From assembly GCF_900090305.1 (NCBI RefSeq), contig NZ_LT607751.1, positions 4,960,001 to 5,024,000 of the forward strand: a stretch of 64,000 bases of DNA. Direction: 5' to 3'. Below, one piece after another: positions 57,203-64,000 of this stretch. The DNA is from Micromonospora siamensis (lineage in GTDB: Bacteria > Actinomycetota > Actinomycetes > Mycobacteriales > Micromonosporaceae). A program made the position numbers and the translations under genes. The notes beneath the pieces are model-generated. The model did not search any database and was not told the DNA's origin. It worked only from the letters and a program-made list of their open reading frames with translations. How positions within the stretch are numbered: the stretch's first letter is position 1; the number at the start of each line of letters is the position of its first letter.

Positions 57203-58009
57203 ATGAACCTGACCGTGGAACCCGACCGGCGCGCCTGGGTGGTGCAGGTGATGGGGCTGCCGGTCAGCGTGCACCTGCGCGGGCCCGAGGTGCGTACCGA
57301 CGCGGTGGCGCAACGGGTGGAGCGGATCTTCGGCGAGCTGCGCGAGCTGGACGCGGTGTTCAGCACGTACCGGCCGGAGAGCGCGCTGGGCCGGCTCGGC
57401 GGCGCGCCGCCCGGCCCGGCCGTCACCGCCGACCCGCTGGTGCGCGAGGTGGTGACGCTCTGCGAGGAGGCTCGCGCGCGGACCGGCGGGTGGTTCGACG
57501 CCCGCCACCTGCCGCTACCCCTGGGCGGCGTCGGCTTCGACCCGTCCGGCCTGGTCAAGGGCTGGGCGGTGCAGCGAGCCGCCCGCTGGCTCGCCGACCT
57601 GGACGGGCACGACCTGTGCCTGAACGCCGGCGGTGACGTGCTGCTGCGTACCGGCCCGGGGCGCCCGTCGTGGCGGGTCGGCGTGGAGGATCCGGGTCAC
57701 CCCGAACGGCTGCTCGACGTGCTCGAACTGGAGCGCGGCGCGGTCGCCACCTCGGGCACCGCCCGGCGCGGCGCGCACATCACCGACCCACGCTCCGGGC
57801 GACCGGCCGAGGCCGTCCGGTCGGTCACCGTGGTCGGGCCCGAGCTGCTCTGGGCCGACGTGTACGCCACCGCGGCGGTCGCCCGGGGCGCCGACGCCGT
57901 GGACTGGCTGGCCACCCTGGACGGGTACGCGGCCCTGCTGGTCAACGCGGCCGGCCGGGTGACCGCCACCCCCGGTTGGCCCGGCAGCAGGATCCTCCGC
58001 CCTGCCTGA
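57203..58009 (+). CDS. apbE: FAD:protein FMN transferase ApbE
   Basis: A 268-residue ApbE-family enzyme that moves FMN from FAD onto a Thr of FMN-binding proteins. Family features are MGLPVSVHL near the N-terminus, FSTYRPESALGRL, FDPSGLVKGWAV, LCLNAGGDVLLR and the metal-site region VATSGTARRGAHITDPRSGRPA. No signal peptide is seen, unlike many ApbE proteins, so it may act before export or on the cytoplasmic side. It starts 7 bases after the FMN-binding gene, its most likely substrate. Confidence 0.92.
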   Translation: MNLTVEPDRRAWVVQVMGLPVSVHLRGPEVRTDAVAQRVERIFGELRELDAVFSTYRPESALGRLGGAPPGPAVTADPLVREVVTLCEEARARTGGWFDARHLPLPLGGVGFDPSGLVKGWAVQRAARWLADLDGHDLCLNAGGDVLLRTGPGRPSWRVGVEDPGHPERLLDVLELERGAVATSGTARRGAHITDPRSGRPAEAVRSVTVVGPELLWADVYATAAVARGADAVDWLATLDGYAALLVNAAGRVTATPGWPGSRILRPA

Positions 58010-58568
58010 CGGCCACCCGACTCCGGATGCTCATGGCTCTGCGCGACACTCCCCTCGGCCGAGGGATTTGGTCACGATCCGTGGTCGCCCGCACCGAACC
58101 GGCGCGGGCCTGGCCAACCCTTCCGGCGGGCGCAACCCGCCGACCAGGAGATTCGCGAAGAGCTCCGCCCAGCCCGGCGCATCTCTTCGCGCCCCTTTGC
58201 TCTGCTGCCTTCCACGCAACAGTGACCGAGGGTGCCTGTTGCGCCGGCGGCAGCAGAGCAAAGGGAGCGACACAGGTGGTCGAGGGGGCAAGCCTGGTCG
58301 CTGTCGGTAACCATCGGGTCGCTGGCTGGCGACGGATACGGCTTGGGACCTGGCCGCCGCGCGGCGGGACCGCGGTCGTGGCGGCCGTGGCGGCGGGCCG
58401 GCGGAGACCGAGATCCGCCGGCCGTGGCGACAGGCCGGGCAGGACCGTGCCGACGCGGCCCATCGCGGCGGCGGCGCGGCGCGGAGCCGTGGAGCGGGTG
58501 GCGGCTCGATGCGGCGCGCGGCGTGGCCGGCCGAACGGCGCGGCGGCGAACCGGGAAGAATGGTCGGC
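58010..58568. other. gene-free stretch with a series of hairpins
   Basis: Three inverted repeats follow one another: CGGCGGG/CCCGCCG near 58125-58143, CGCGAAGAG/CTCTTCGCG (58154-58162 with 58183-58191) and the large palindrome at 58193-58265. The rest (58270-58550) is GC-rich with no convincing start or ribosome site on either strand. It looks like a non-coding or dispersed-repeat region. Confidence 0.5.
58193..58265. repeat. 73-base symmetric palindrome with two stems
   Basis: A perfect 17-base outer stem (CCCTTTGCTCTGCTGCC at 58193-58209 with 58249-58265) encloses a 5-by-5 internal loop, a perfect 8-base inner stem (CGCAACAG/CTGTTGCG, 58215-58222 with 58236-58243) and a 13-base loop. The composition is richer in A and T than around it. 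It resembles a dispersed palindromic repeat of the REP/BIME kind or a structured RNA. Confidence 0.7.
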
Positions 58569-59057
58569 ATGCAGCCACACCCGAACGTGCAGGCGGTGCA
58601 GCGGGCGCTCGACGACGCGGGAGCGCGGGACGCCTCCGGGGCCGCCACCCAGGTCCGCCTGCTGCCCGACGCCGTGCACACCGCCGCCGCGGCGGCCGAG
58701 GCGCTGGGCGTCCAGGTCGGCCAGATCGCCAACTCGCTCATCTTCGACGCCGACGGCGCGCCGCTGCTGGTGCTGACCTCCGGCGCGCACCGGGTGGACA
58801 CCGCCGGCCTGGCCGCCTCCCTCGGGCTCACCCACCTGCGCCGGGCCACCCCGGAGTTCGTCCGGGAGCACACCGGCCAGCCGATCGGCGGGGTCGCGCC
58901 GGTCGGCCACCCAACACCGCTACGCACGCTGGTCGACACCGCGCTCGAGGCGTACGACGAGGTGTGGGCGGCCGGCGGGGTGCCGCGGGCGGTCTTCCCC
59001 ACCACGTACGCCGACCTGCTGTGGATCACCGCGGGCACCGCGGTCGGGGTGGCGTGA
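58569..59057 (+). CDS. YbaK/EbsC-family aminoacyl-tRNA deacylase
   Basis: A 162-residue protein of the YbaK/ProX editing family: VGQIANSLIFDADGAPLLVLTSGAHRVDT holds the conserved Lys/Asn-like pocket region, and GQPIGGVAPVGHPTPLRTLVD is the GxxP-type loop typical of the family. Members remove wrongly attached amino acids from tRNA-Pro or related tRNAs. The ATG at 58569 is preferred to one at 58560. It is coupled by GTGA overlap to the next gene, an odd link between tRNA editing and carotenoid genes. Confidence 0.88.
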   Translation: MQPHPNVQAVQRALDDAGARDASGAATQVRLLPDAVHTAAAAAEALGVQVGQIANSLIFDADGAPLLVLTSGAHRVDTAGLAASLGLTHLRRATPEFVREHTGQPIGGVAPVGHPTPLRTLVDTALEAYDEVWAAGGVPRAVFPTTYADLLWITAGTAVGVA

Positions 59058-59794
59058 GCGAGCCCGCTGTCCCCGACCTGGTCACCCTGCACGTGTGGCG
59101 GATCCCCCGCACGACCGTCCCCCGGGCGCTGGCCCGGATGGCGACGCTCCCGCCGCGGCTGCGCCGGCTGCCCGGCGTCCGGTTCGCCAAGCTGCTCGGC
59201 ACCGGGACGGGCACCGGCTTCGGCCCGGGCGACGCCGACCTGACCCGCTGGGCCGCCCTGGTGGTCTGGGACTCCGCCGCGGCGGCGGACCGCTTCGACG
59301 ACTCCCCGGTCGGCCGGTCCTGGGCCCGGATCGCCCGTTCCTCCGCACGGGTCGACCTGCGGCCGGTGACCAGCCGGGGCGAGTGGTCCGGCCGGCGGCC
59401 CTTCGGCGACCCGCCGGGAGGCCGGGTGGCCGGGCCGGTGCTGGCGCTGACCCGGGCCCGGCTGCGGCCCCGGCGGGCGGCCACCTTCTGGCGGGCGATC
59501 CCGCCGGTGGCCGCCGCGCTGCACGGCGCGCCCGGCCTGCTGGCCCGGTTCGGCGTGGGCGAGGCCCCGCTGGGCTGGCAGGGCACGGTCAGCGTGTGGC
59601 GCGACCCGGCGGACCTGGTGGCGTTCGCGTACCGTCACCCCGAGCACCGGGCCGCGATCACCCGCACCCCCACCGAAGGGTGGTACGCCGAGGAACTCTT
59701 CGCCCGGTTCGAGGTGCGCGACGTGGTCGGTGACCGGACGGTGCTGGGTTGGGTCGCCGAGGGCGACCAGGTGACGGGGAAGGAACACGCATGA
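59054..59794 (+). CDS. spheroidene-monooxygenase-like (CrtA-type) protein
   Basis: A 246-residue protein resembling CrtA-type spheroidene monooxygenase, with LHVWRIPRTTVPRALARMA, GVRFAKLLGTGTGTGFGPGDADLTRWAALVVWD and FWRAIPPVAAALHGAPGLLARFGVGEAPLGWQGTVSVW. In purple bacteria CrtA adds oxygen at C2 of the carotenoid chain. Its place in a carotenoid operon supports a hydroxylation or keto step, but activity is inferred. It is coupled to both neighbours by 4-base overlaps. Confidence 0.7.
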   Translation: MSEPAVPDLVTLHVWRIPRTTVPRALARMATLPPRLRRLPGVRFAKLLGTGTGTGFGPGDADLTRWAALVVWDSAAAADRFDDSPVGRSWARIARSSARVDLRPVTSRGEWSGRRPFGDPPGGRVAGPVLALTRARLRPRRAATFWRAIPPVAAALHGAPGLLARFGVGEAPLGWQGTVSVWRDPADLVAFAYRHPEHRAAITRTPTEGWYAEELFARFEVRDVVGDRTVLGWVAEGDQVTGKEHA

Positions 59795-60360
59795 GGCTGG
59801 TCCGGTGGACACCGGAGGATCTCGTCCGGCGGCTGGACGACGTGGTCGCCGTCTACGGCGAGGCGATGGGCTACCGCGCCGACCTCCTGCAGGCCCGGCG
59901 CGGCTACATCGCCACCCACGTCCGCCGCCCCGGCTTCCGGGCGGTGGCCAGCCTCTCCTCGGAGGGACACCTGGCCGGCTTCGGCTACGGCTACCTCGGC
60001 ACGTCCGGTCAGTGGTGGCACGACCAGGTCCAGCGCGCCCTGGACCCGGCGGCCCGGCAGCGCTGGCTCACCGACTGCTTCGAGGTCGTCGAGCTGCACG
60101 TCCGGCCCGCGGCGCAGGGGCACGGGCTGGGGGCCGGACAGCTGCGCGCCCTGCTCGGCATGGCGGAGGGGAGCACCACCCTGCTCTCCACCCCCGAGGC
60201 CGACGAGCAGAAGTCCCGGGCCTGGCGGCTGTACCGCCGGTTCGGCTTCGTCGACCTGCTGCGCCACTTCCACTTCCCCGGCGACGAACGCCCGTTCGGG
60301 GTGCTCGGCCGGGACCTGCCGCTGGAGGCGCCGACCGCCGACCGCCCGGGGCAGCCGTGA
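59791..60360 (+). CDS. GNAT-family acetyltransferase
   Basis: A 189-residue GNAT protein with the CoA-binding motif VVELHVRPAAQGHGLGAGQLRALLGMAE and the later AWRLYRRFGFVDLLRHF. The target is unknown; it may modify a small molecule or protein. It sits inside the carotenoid operon (overlapping start and stop codons on both sides), which raises the chance of a link to pigment metabolism, but this is not established. Confidence 0.8.
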   Translation: MRLVRWTPEDLVRRLDDVVAVYGEAMGYRADLLQARRGYIATHVRRPGFRAVASLSSEGHLAGFGYGYLGTSGQWWHDQVQRALDPAARQRWLTDCFEVVELHVRPAAQGHGLGAGQLRALLGMAEGSTTLLSTPEADEQKSRAWRLYRRFGFVDLLRHFHFPGDERPFGVLGRDLPLEAPTADRPGQP

Positions 60361-61193
60361 TCCGCGCGCGGTTGTCCTGGGTGCTGCTGGCCGTCCTGGT
60401 CCTCGCCCAGATCTGCTACCCGCTGACCGGGGGCGGCACCCGCAACCGGCTGACCGTCGCCACGGTGGTGCTGGGCTGGCTGCTCTCGGTGAGCCACGCG
60501 CTGCTCACCCGGGGCCCGCGTACGGCCGCCGCCCTGGTCGCCGTGGCCACCGGCGGCGGTTTCGCGATCGAGGCGCTGGGGGTGGCCACCGGTTTCCCGT
60601 TCGGCAGCTACGACTACTCCGGCCAGCTCGGCCCGAAGCTGGCCGGGGTGCCGCTGATCATCCCGCTCGCCTGGACGTGGATGGCCTGGCCGGCCTGGCT
60701 CACCGCCGTCCGGCTCACCACCGCCCGGACCGCCCGGATCGGGCTGGCCGCCGTCGGGCTGGCCGCCTGGGACCTCTTCCTCGACCCGCAGATGGTGGCC
60801 GAGGGGCACTGGCGGTGGCGCGACGCGACCCCGGCGCTGCCCGGGCTGCCCGGCATCCCGGTCAGCAACTACCTCGGCTGGCTGCTCTTCGCGGTGCTGC
60901 TGATGGCGGCGCTGCGCCCGCTCGCCGGGCCGGCCGTGGACCAGACCGGGCCGGCGGACCGGCCGATGTTCGCGCTCTACCTGTGGACGTACTTCTCCAG
61001 CATCCTGGCCCACGCGGTCTTCCTCCGGCTGCCCGCGTCGGCGGTCTGGGGCGCGCTGGGCATGGCGGTGACCGCCGTGCCGCTGGCCGTCGCGCTCGGC
61101 CGGGGGCGTCGCCCGGACGCCGGGGACAGCCCGGCCGACGTGACGCCGGACCGGGCGGGCACCCCGGCGGGCGGGGTCGACGCGACCCGATGA
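60357..61193 (+). CDS. cruF: carotenoid hydratase CruF-like (DUF422) membrane protein
   Basis: A 278-residue polytopic protein of the CruF/DUF422 carotenoid biosynthesis family, with about seven membrane helices. Key segments are EALGVATGFPFGSYDYSGQLGPKLAGVPLIIPLAWTWMAWPAW, AWDLFLDPQMVAEGHWRW and GIPVSNYLGWLLF. CruF hydrates the C1',2' double bond of the psi end, giving a 1'-hydroxyl for later glycosylation. In Salinispora a related gene serves sioxanthin synthesis. It overlaps its neighbours by four bases on both sides. Confidence 0.88.
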   Translation: MIRARLSWVLLAVLVLAQICYPLTGGGTRNRLTVATVVLGWLLSVSHALLTRGPRTAAALVAVATGGGFAIEALGVATGFPFGSYDYSGQLGPKLAGVPLIIPLAWTWMAWPAWLTAVRLTTARTARIGLAAVGLAAWDLFLDPQMVAEGHWRWRDATPALPGLPGIPVSNYLGWLLFAVLLMAALRPLAGPAVDQTGPADRPMFALYLWTYFSSILAHAVFLRLPASAVWGALGMAVTAVPLAVALGRGRRPDAGDSPADVTPDRAGTPAGGVDATR

Positions 61194-62317
61194 CCGCCGC
61201 CCTCGCGCTGCTGCTCGTCGTGGCCGCGCTGACCGCGCACAGCTGGCTCAACGCCACCCGCTGGCTGCGCCGCCCCACCGACCGGCCGGTCGAGGTCGCC
61301 GACCCGGTGGCGGTGCTGCTGCCGCTGCGCGACGAGGCGGACCGGGTCACCCCGTGCCTGCGGTCGCTGCTCGCCCAGCGGGGCGTACCCGGGCTGCGGA
61401 TCGTGGTGCTCGACGACGGCTCCACCGACGGCACCGCCGACGTGGTGCGGTCGGTGGCCGGCGACGACCCGCGGGTCACGCTGCTCACCGGGGTGGCCCC
61501 GCCGCCGGGCTGGCTGGGCAAGCCGCACGCCTGCTGGCAGCTGGCCAGCCGCGCCGACCCGGCCGCCACCGCGCTCGCCTTCGTCGACGCCGACGTCGTG
61601 CTCACCCCGTACGCGGTCGCGGCGGCGGTGACCGAGCTGCGCGCGGCGGACGCGGCGCTGCTGTCGGCGTACCCCCGGATCGTGGTGCGGTCGGTGGCCG
61701 ACCGGCTGGTGCAGCCGCTGTTGCAGTGGTTGTGGCTGACCTTCCTGCCGCTGCGGGCGATGGAACGCTCGCCGCGGCCGTCGCTGGCCGCCGCGGGCGG
61801 CCAGTTCCTGGTCGTGGACCGGGCGGGCTACCTGCGGGCCGGCGGGCACGCGGCGGTCGCCGACAAGGTGCTGGAGGACATCGAGCTGGCCCGGGCGGTG
61901 AAGCGGTCCGGCGGCCGGATCGCCCTGGCCGACGGCTCCCGGCTGGCCGCCTGCCGGATGTACGAGACCTGGCCCGAGCTGCGCGACGGCTACACCAAGT
62001 CGCTCTGGGCCTCGTTCGGGCACCCGACCGCCGCGGCGGTCGTGGTGACGCTGCTGCTCCTGCTCTACTCCGCTCCGCCGCTGCTGGCGGTGGCGGCGCT
62101 GCTGGCCGGCGCGCCGGCCGTGGCCGGGGTCACCCTGGCCGCCTACCTGCTGGGAGTCGCCGGGCGGCTGGTCTGCGCCCGGGCCACCGGCGGCCGGGCG
62201 TGGCCCGACGCGCTGGCACACCCCGTGTCGGTCGTGGTCCTCGGTTGGCTGACCGGGCGGTCGTACCATCTGCGGAAGCGGCGCCGCCTGTCCTGGCGTG
62301 GCCGCCCCGTCACCTAG
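61190..62317 (+). CDS. family 2 glycosyltransferase (CruG-like)
   Basis: A 375-residue membrane-linked GT-A glycosyltransferase. It has an N-terminal hydrophobic helix, the donor-site motifs VLDDGSTDGTADVV, FVDADVV and LEDIELARAVKRSGG, and three C-terminal hydrophobic segments. Beside CruF the likely job is to glycosylate the 1'-hydroxyl of the carotenoid, as CruG does in cyanobacteria. The acceptor is inferred from context. It overlaps cruF by four bases; the ribosome site of the next gene covers its stop. Confidence 0.85.
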   Translation: MTAALALLLVVAALTAHSWLNATRWLRRPTDRPVEVADPVAVLLPLRDEADRVTPCLRSLLAQRGVPGLRIVVLDDGSTDGTADVVRSVAGDDPRVTLLTGVAPPPGWLGKPHACWQLASRADPAATALAFVDADVVLTPYAVAAAVTELRAADAALLSAYPRIVVRSVADRLVQPLLQWLWLTFLPLRAMERSPRPSLAAAGGQFLVVDRAGYLRAGGHAAVADKVLEDIELARAVKRSGGRIALADGSRLAACRMYETWPELRDGYTKSLWASFGHPTAAAVVVTLLLLLYSAPPLLAVAALLAGAPAVAGVTLAAYLLGVAGRLVCARATGGRAWPDALAHPVSVVVLGWLTGRSYHLRKRRRLSWRGRPVT

Positions 62318-62327
62318 GAGGAGCGGC

Positions 62328-63815
62328 ATGGCGCGGATCGTGGTCGTCGGCGCCGGGGTGGGTGGCCTGGCCACCGCCGCCCGGCTGGCCGCCACCGGGC
62401 ACGAGGTGACCGTCCTGGAGCGGGCCGACACCGTCGGCGGCAAGCTCGGCCGGTACACCCACGACACGGCCGAGGGGTCGTTCCACTTCGACACCGGCCC
62501 CAGCCTGCTCACCCTGCCGCAGGTCTTCCACGACCTGTTCGAGGCGACCGGCGCGAAGCTCGACGAATACCTCGACCTGTCACCGCTGGACCCGATCGTG
62601 CGGCACGTCTTCCCCGACGGCGTCACCCTCGACTCGTGCGCCGACCCGGACGGGTTCGCCGCCCGGATCGGCGCCGCGCTCGGCGAACGCCCCGCCGCCG
62701 ACTGGCGGCGGCTGTGGCAGCGCGCCGCCCGGGTGTGGGCGGCCTCCGAGCGAGACATCCTGCGCCGCACCGTCGACTCGCCGCGCGACCTGGCCGCGCT
62801 GGCCTGGCGGCTGGGTGACCTGGCCGCCATCGCCCCCGGGCGTACGCTGCGCGGGCTGGGCCGCGGTCACCTGTCCGACCCGCGGCTGCGGATGCTGCTC
62901 GACCGGTACGCCACCTACACCGGCGCCGACCCGCGCCGTGCCCCGGCCGCCCTGGTCGCCGTCCCCTACGCGGAGCTGGCGTACGGCGGCTGGTACCTGC
63001 GCGGCGGGCTGGGCACGCTCGCCGACGCGCTGCTCACCCGCTGCCGGGACCTGGGGGTGGTGGTCCGCACCGGCGCCACGGTCACCCGGATCGACGCCGC
63101 CGGCGGCCGGGTGCACGGGGTACGCGTCGCCGGGACCGCCGCCCCGATCCCCGCCGACGTGGTGGTGGCCAACTGCGACGCGCTCACCCTCTACCGTGAC
63201 CTGCTGCCGCACCCGCGCCGGCTGGCCGCGCTGACCGACCGCAGCCTCGCCGGGTTCGTGCTGCTGCTCGGCGTACGCGGCGAGTCCGGGCTGGCCCACC
63301 ACAACGTCTTCTTCCCGCGCGACTACGACGCCGAGTTCGACGCCGTCTTCGGCGCACCGGGCCGGGGGGTGCGCGCCCGGCCGGCGCTGGACCCGACGGT
63401 CTTCGTCACCGTGGCCGACGACCCGATGGTCCGCCCCGCCGGGCACGAGGCGTGGTTCGTGCTGGTCAACGCGGCCCGCCACGGCACCGCCGCCGGGGCG
63501 GTGGACTGGCGCCGGCCGGGACTGGCCGACGCGTACGCCGACCGGATCCTGGACGTGCTCGCCGAACGGGGCGTGGACGTGCGGGACCGGCTGCTGTTCC
63601 GCGAGGTACGCACCCCGGCGGACCTGGCCACCACCACCGCCGCCCCCGGCGGGTCGATCTACGGCACCGCCGGTGGGCTGCTCCGCCCGGCGAACCGGGG
63701 GCCGGCGCACGGGCTGTGGCTGGTGGGCGGCTCCAGCCACCCGGGCGGCGGGCTGCCGATGGTCACCCTCTCCGCCCAGATCGTCGCCGACGAGATCGGC
63801 CCCGCCTGGGACTGA
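62328..63815 (+). CDS. crtD: carotenoid desaturase CrtD-like (CrtI family)
   Basis: A 495-residue CrtI-family FAD enzyme with the dinucleotide motif VVVGAGVGGLATAARLAATGHEVTVLERADTVGGKLGRY, FDTGPSLLTLPQVF, YATYTGADPRRAPA and the closing GLWLVGGSSHPGGGLPMVTLSAQIVADEI. Next to cruF and a glycosyltransferase it is more likely the C3',4' desaturase CrtD than phytoene desaturase CrtI; sequence alone does not decide. The ATG at 62328 has an AGGAGGAG site. It is the last gene of the operon. Confidence 0.85.
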   Translation: MARIVVVGAGVGGLATAARLAATGHEVTVLERADTVGGKLGRYTHDTAEGSFHFDTGPSLLTLPQVFHDLFEATGAKLDEYLDLSPLDPIVRHVFPDGVTLDSCADPDGFAARIGAALGERPAADWRRLWQRAARVWAASERDILRRTVDSPRDLAALAWRLGDLAAIAPGRTLRGLGRGHLSDPRLRMLLDRYATYTGADPRRAPAALVAVPYAELAYGGWYLRGGLGTLADALLTRCRDLGVVVRTGATVTRIDAAGGRVHGVRVAGTAAPIPADVVVANCDALTLYRDLLPHPRRLAALTDRSLAGFVLLLGVRGESGLAHHNVFFPRDYDAEFDAVFGAPGRGVRARPALDPTVFVTVADDPMVRPAGHEAWFVLVNAARHGTAAGAVDWRRPGLADAYADRILDVLAERGVDVRDRLLFREVRTPADLATTTAAPGGSIYGTAGGLLRPANRGPAHGLWLVGGSSHPGGGLPMVTLSAQIVADEIGPAWD

Positions 63816-63830
63816 GGGAGGGCCGGCCGG

Positions 63831-64000
63831 TCAGCCGGCGTCGATCAGGGCCCGGCGGACGGCCGACAGGAGCTGGCCCAGCCCGAAGCCGGCCAGCAGC
63901 ACCCAGACGGCGGTCGCCATGGTCATCGTGCCGGCGGTCAGGTCCGGGTCGATCAGGCCGCTCACCCCGGCCAGCAGCAGCCCCACCAGGGCCACGCAGA
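63831..64000 (-). CDS. C-terminal end of a small membrane protein
   Basis: The last 55 codons of a minus-strand gene that enters from the right edge. The visible part has two hydrophobic segments (CVALVGLLLAGVSGLI and MATAVWVLLAGFGLGQLL) with a short polar loop, ending in RRALIDAG. Family cannot be named from this part. It converges on crtD, with only 15 bases between the stop codons. Confidence 0.6.
   Translation of the reverse strand, partial: CVALVGLLLAGVSGLIDPDLTAGTMTMATAVWVLLAGFGLGQLLSAVRRALIDAG

Overview
The window comes from a very GC-rich actinobacterium, most likely a Micromonosporaceae member of the Micromonospora/Salinispora kind. The evidence is the codon use, a dcw cluster read from mraZ to divIVA with SepF and DivIVA, the MurT/GatD pair, an ImuA'-ImuB-DnaE2 mutasome under an actinobacterial LexA box, and a CruF/CrtD carotenoid block like the one used for sioxanthin-type pigments. 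Functions are assigned from translated sequence and family knowledge; no database search was run.

Layout. 1-9600: hisD and the start of hisC, a LON-domain protein, a DUF2567 membrane protein, a MinD/ParA-like ATPase with a hexapeptide-repeat tail, an unrecognised membrane-anchored protein, an RluA pseudouridine synthase, lspA, a DksA/TraR zinc-finger protein and a cation/proton antiporter. 9600-28800 (minus strand): the division and cell-wall cluster mraZ-rsmH-ftsL-ftsI-murE-murF-mraY-ftsW-murG-murC-ftsQ-ftsZ-yggS-sepF-yggT-divIVA plus two small trailing genes. murD is not between mraY and ftsW, and no pgeF lies between ftsZ and yggS. 28800-31800 (plus strand): murT-gatD, which amidate the D-Glu residue of lipid II, diverge from mraZ. 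The shared intergenic region has GTGG-box arrays facing both ways.

31800-42500: a lipoprotein/kinase pair, leuS behind a leader-peptide attenuator with consecutive Leu codons, then a MoxR/DUF58/transglutaminase operon. 42500-53800 (minus strand): DUF3040, dinB, a phosphodiesterase/methyltransferase pair, a 58-residue small protein, dnaE2, imuB, imuA' and a HEPN protein. The last four lie downstream of a LexA box, with a leader holding two perfect hairpins. 53900-58000: a flavin electron-transfer operon (membrane reductase, FMN-binding protein, ApbE) split by a TnpB-only IS200/IS605-type element. 58000-63800: a large palindromic intergenic element, then a YbaK deacylase and a translationally coupled carotenoid operon.

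Several genes start 6-8 bases after a TANNNT box and so look leaderless. Many intergenic regions carry long, near-perfect hairpins without T-tracts, which probably act as terminators or are dispersed repeats.
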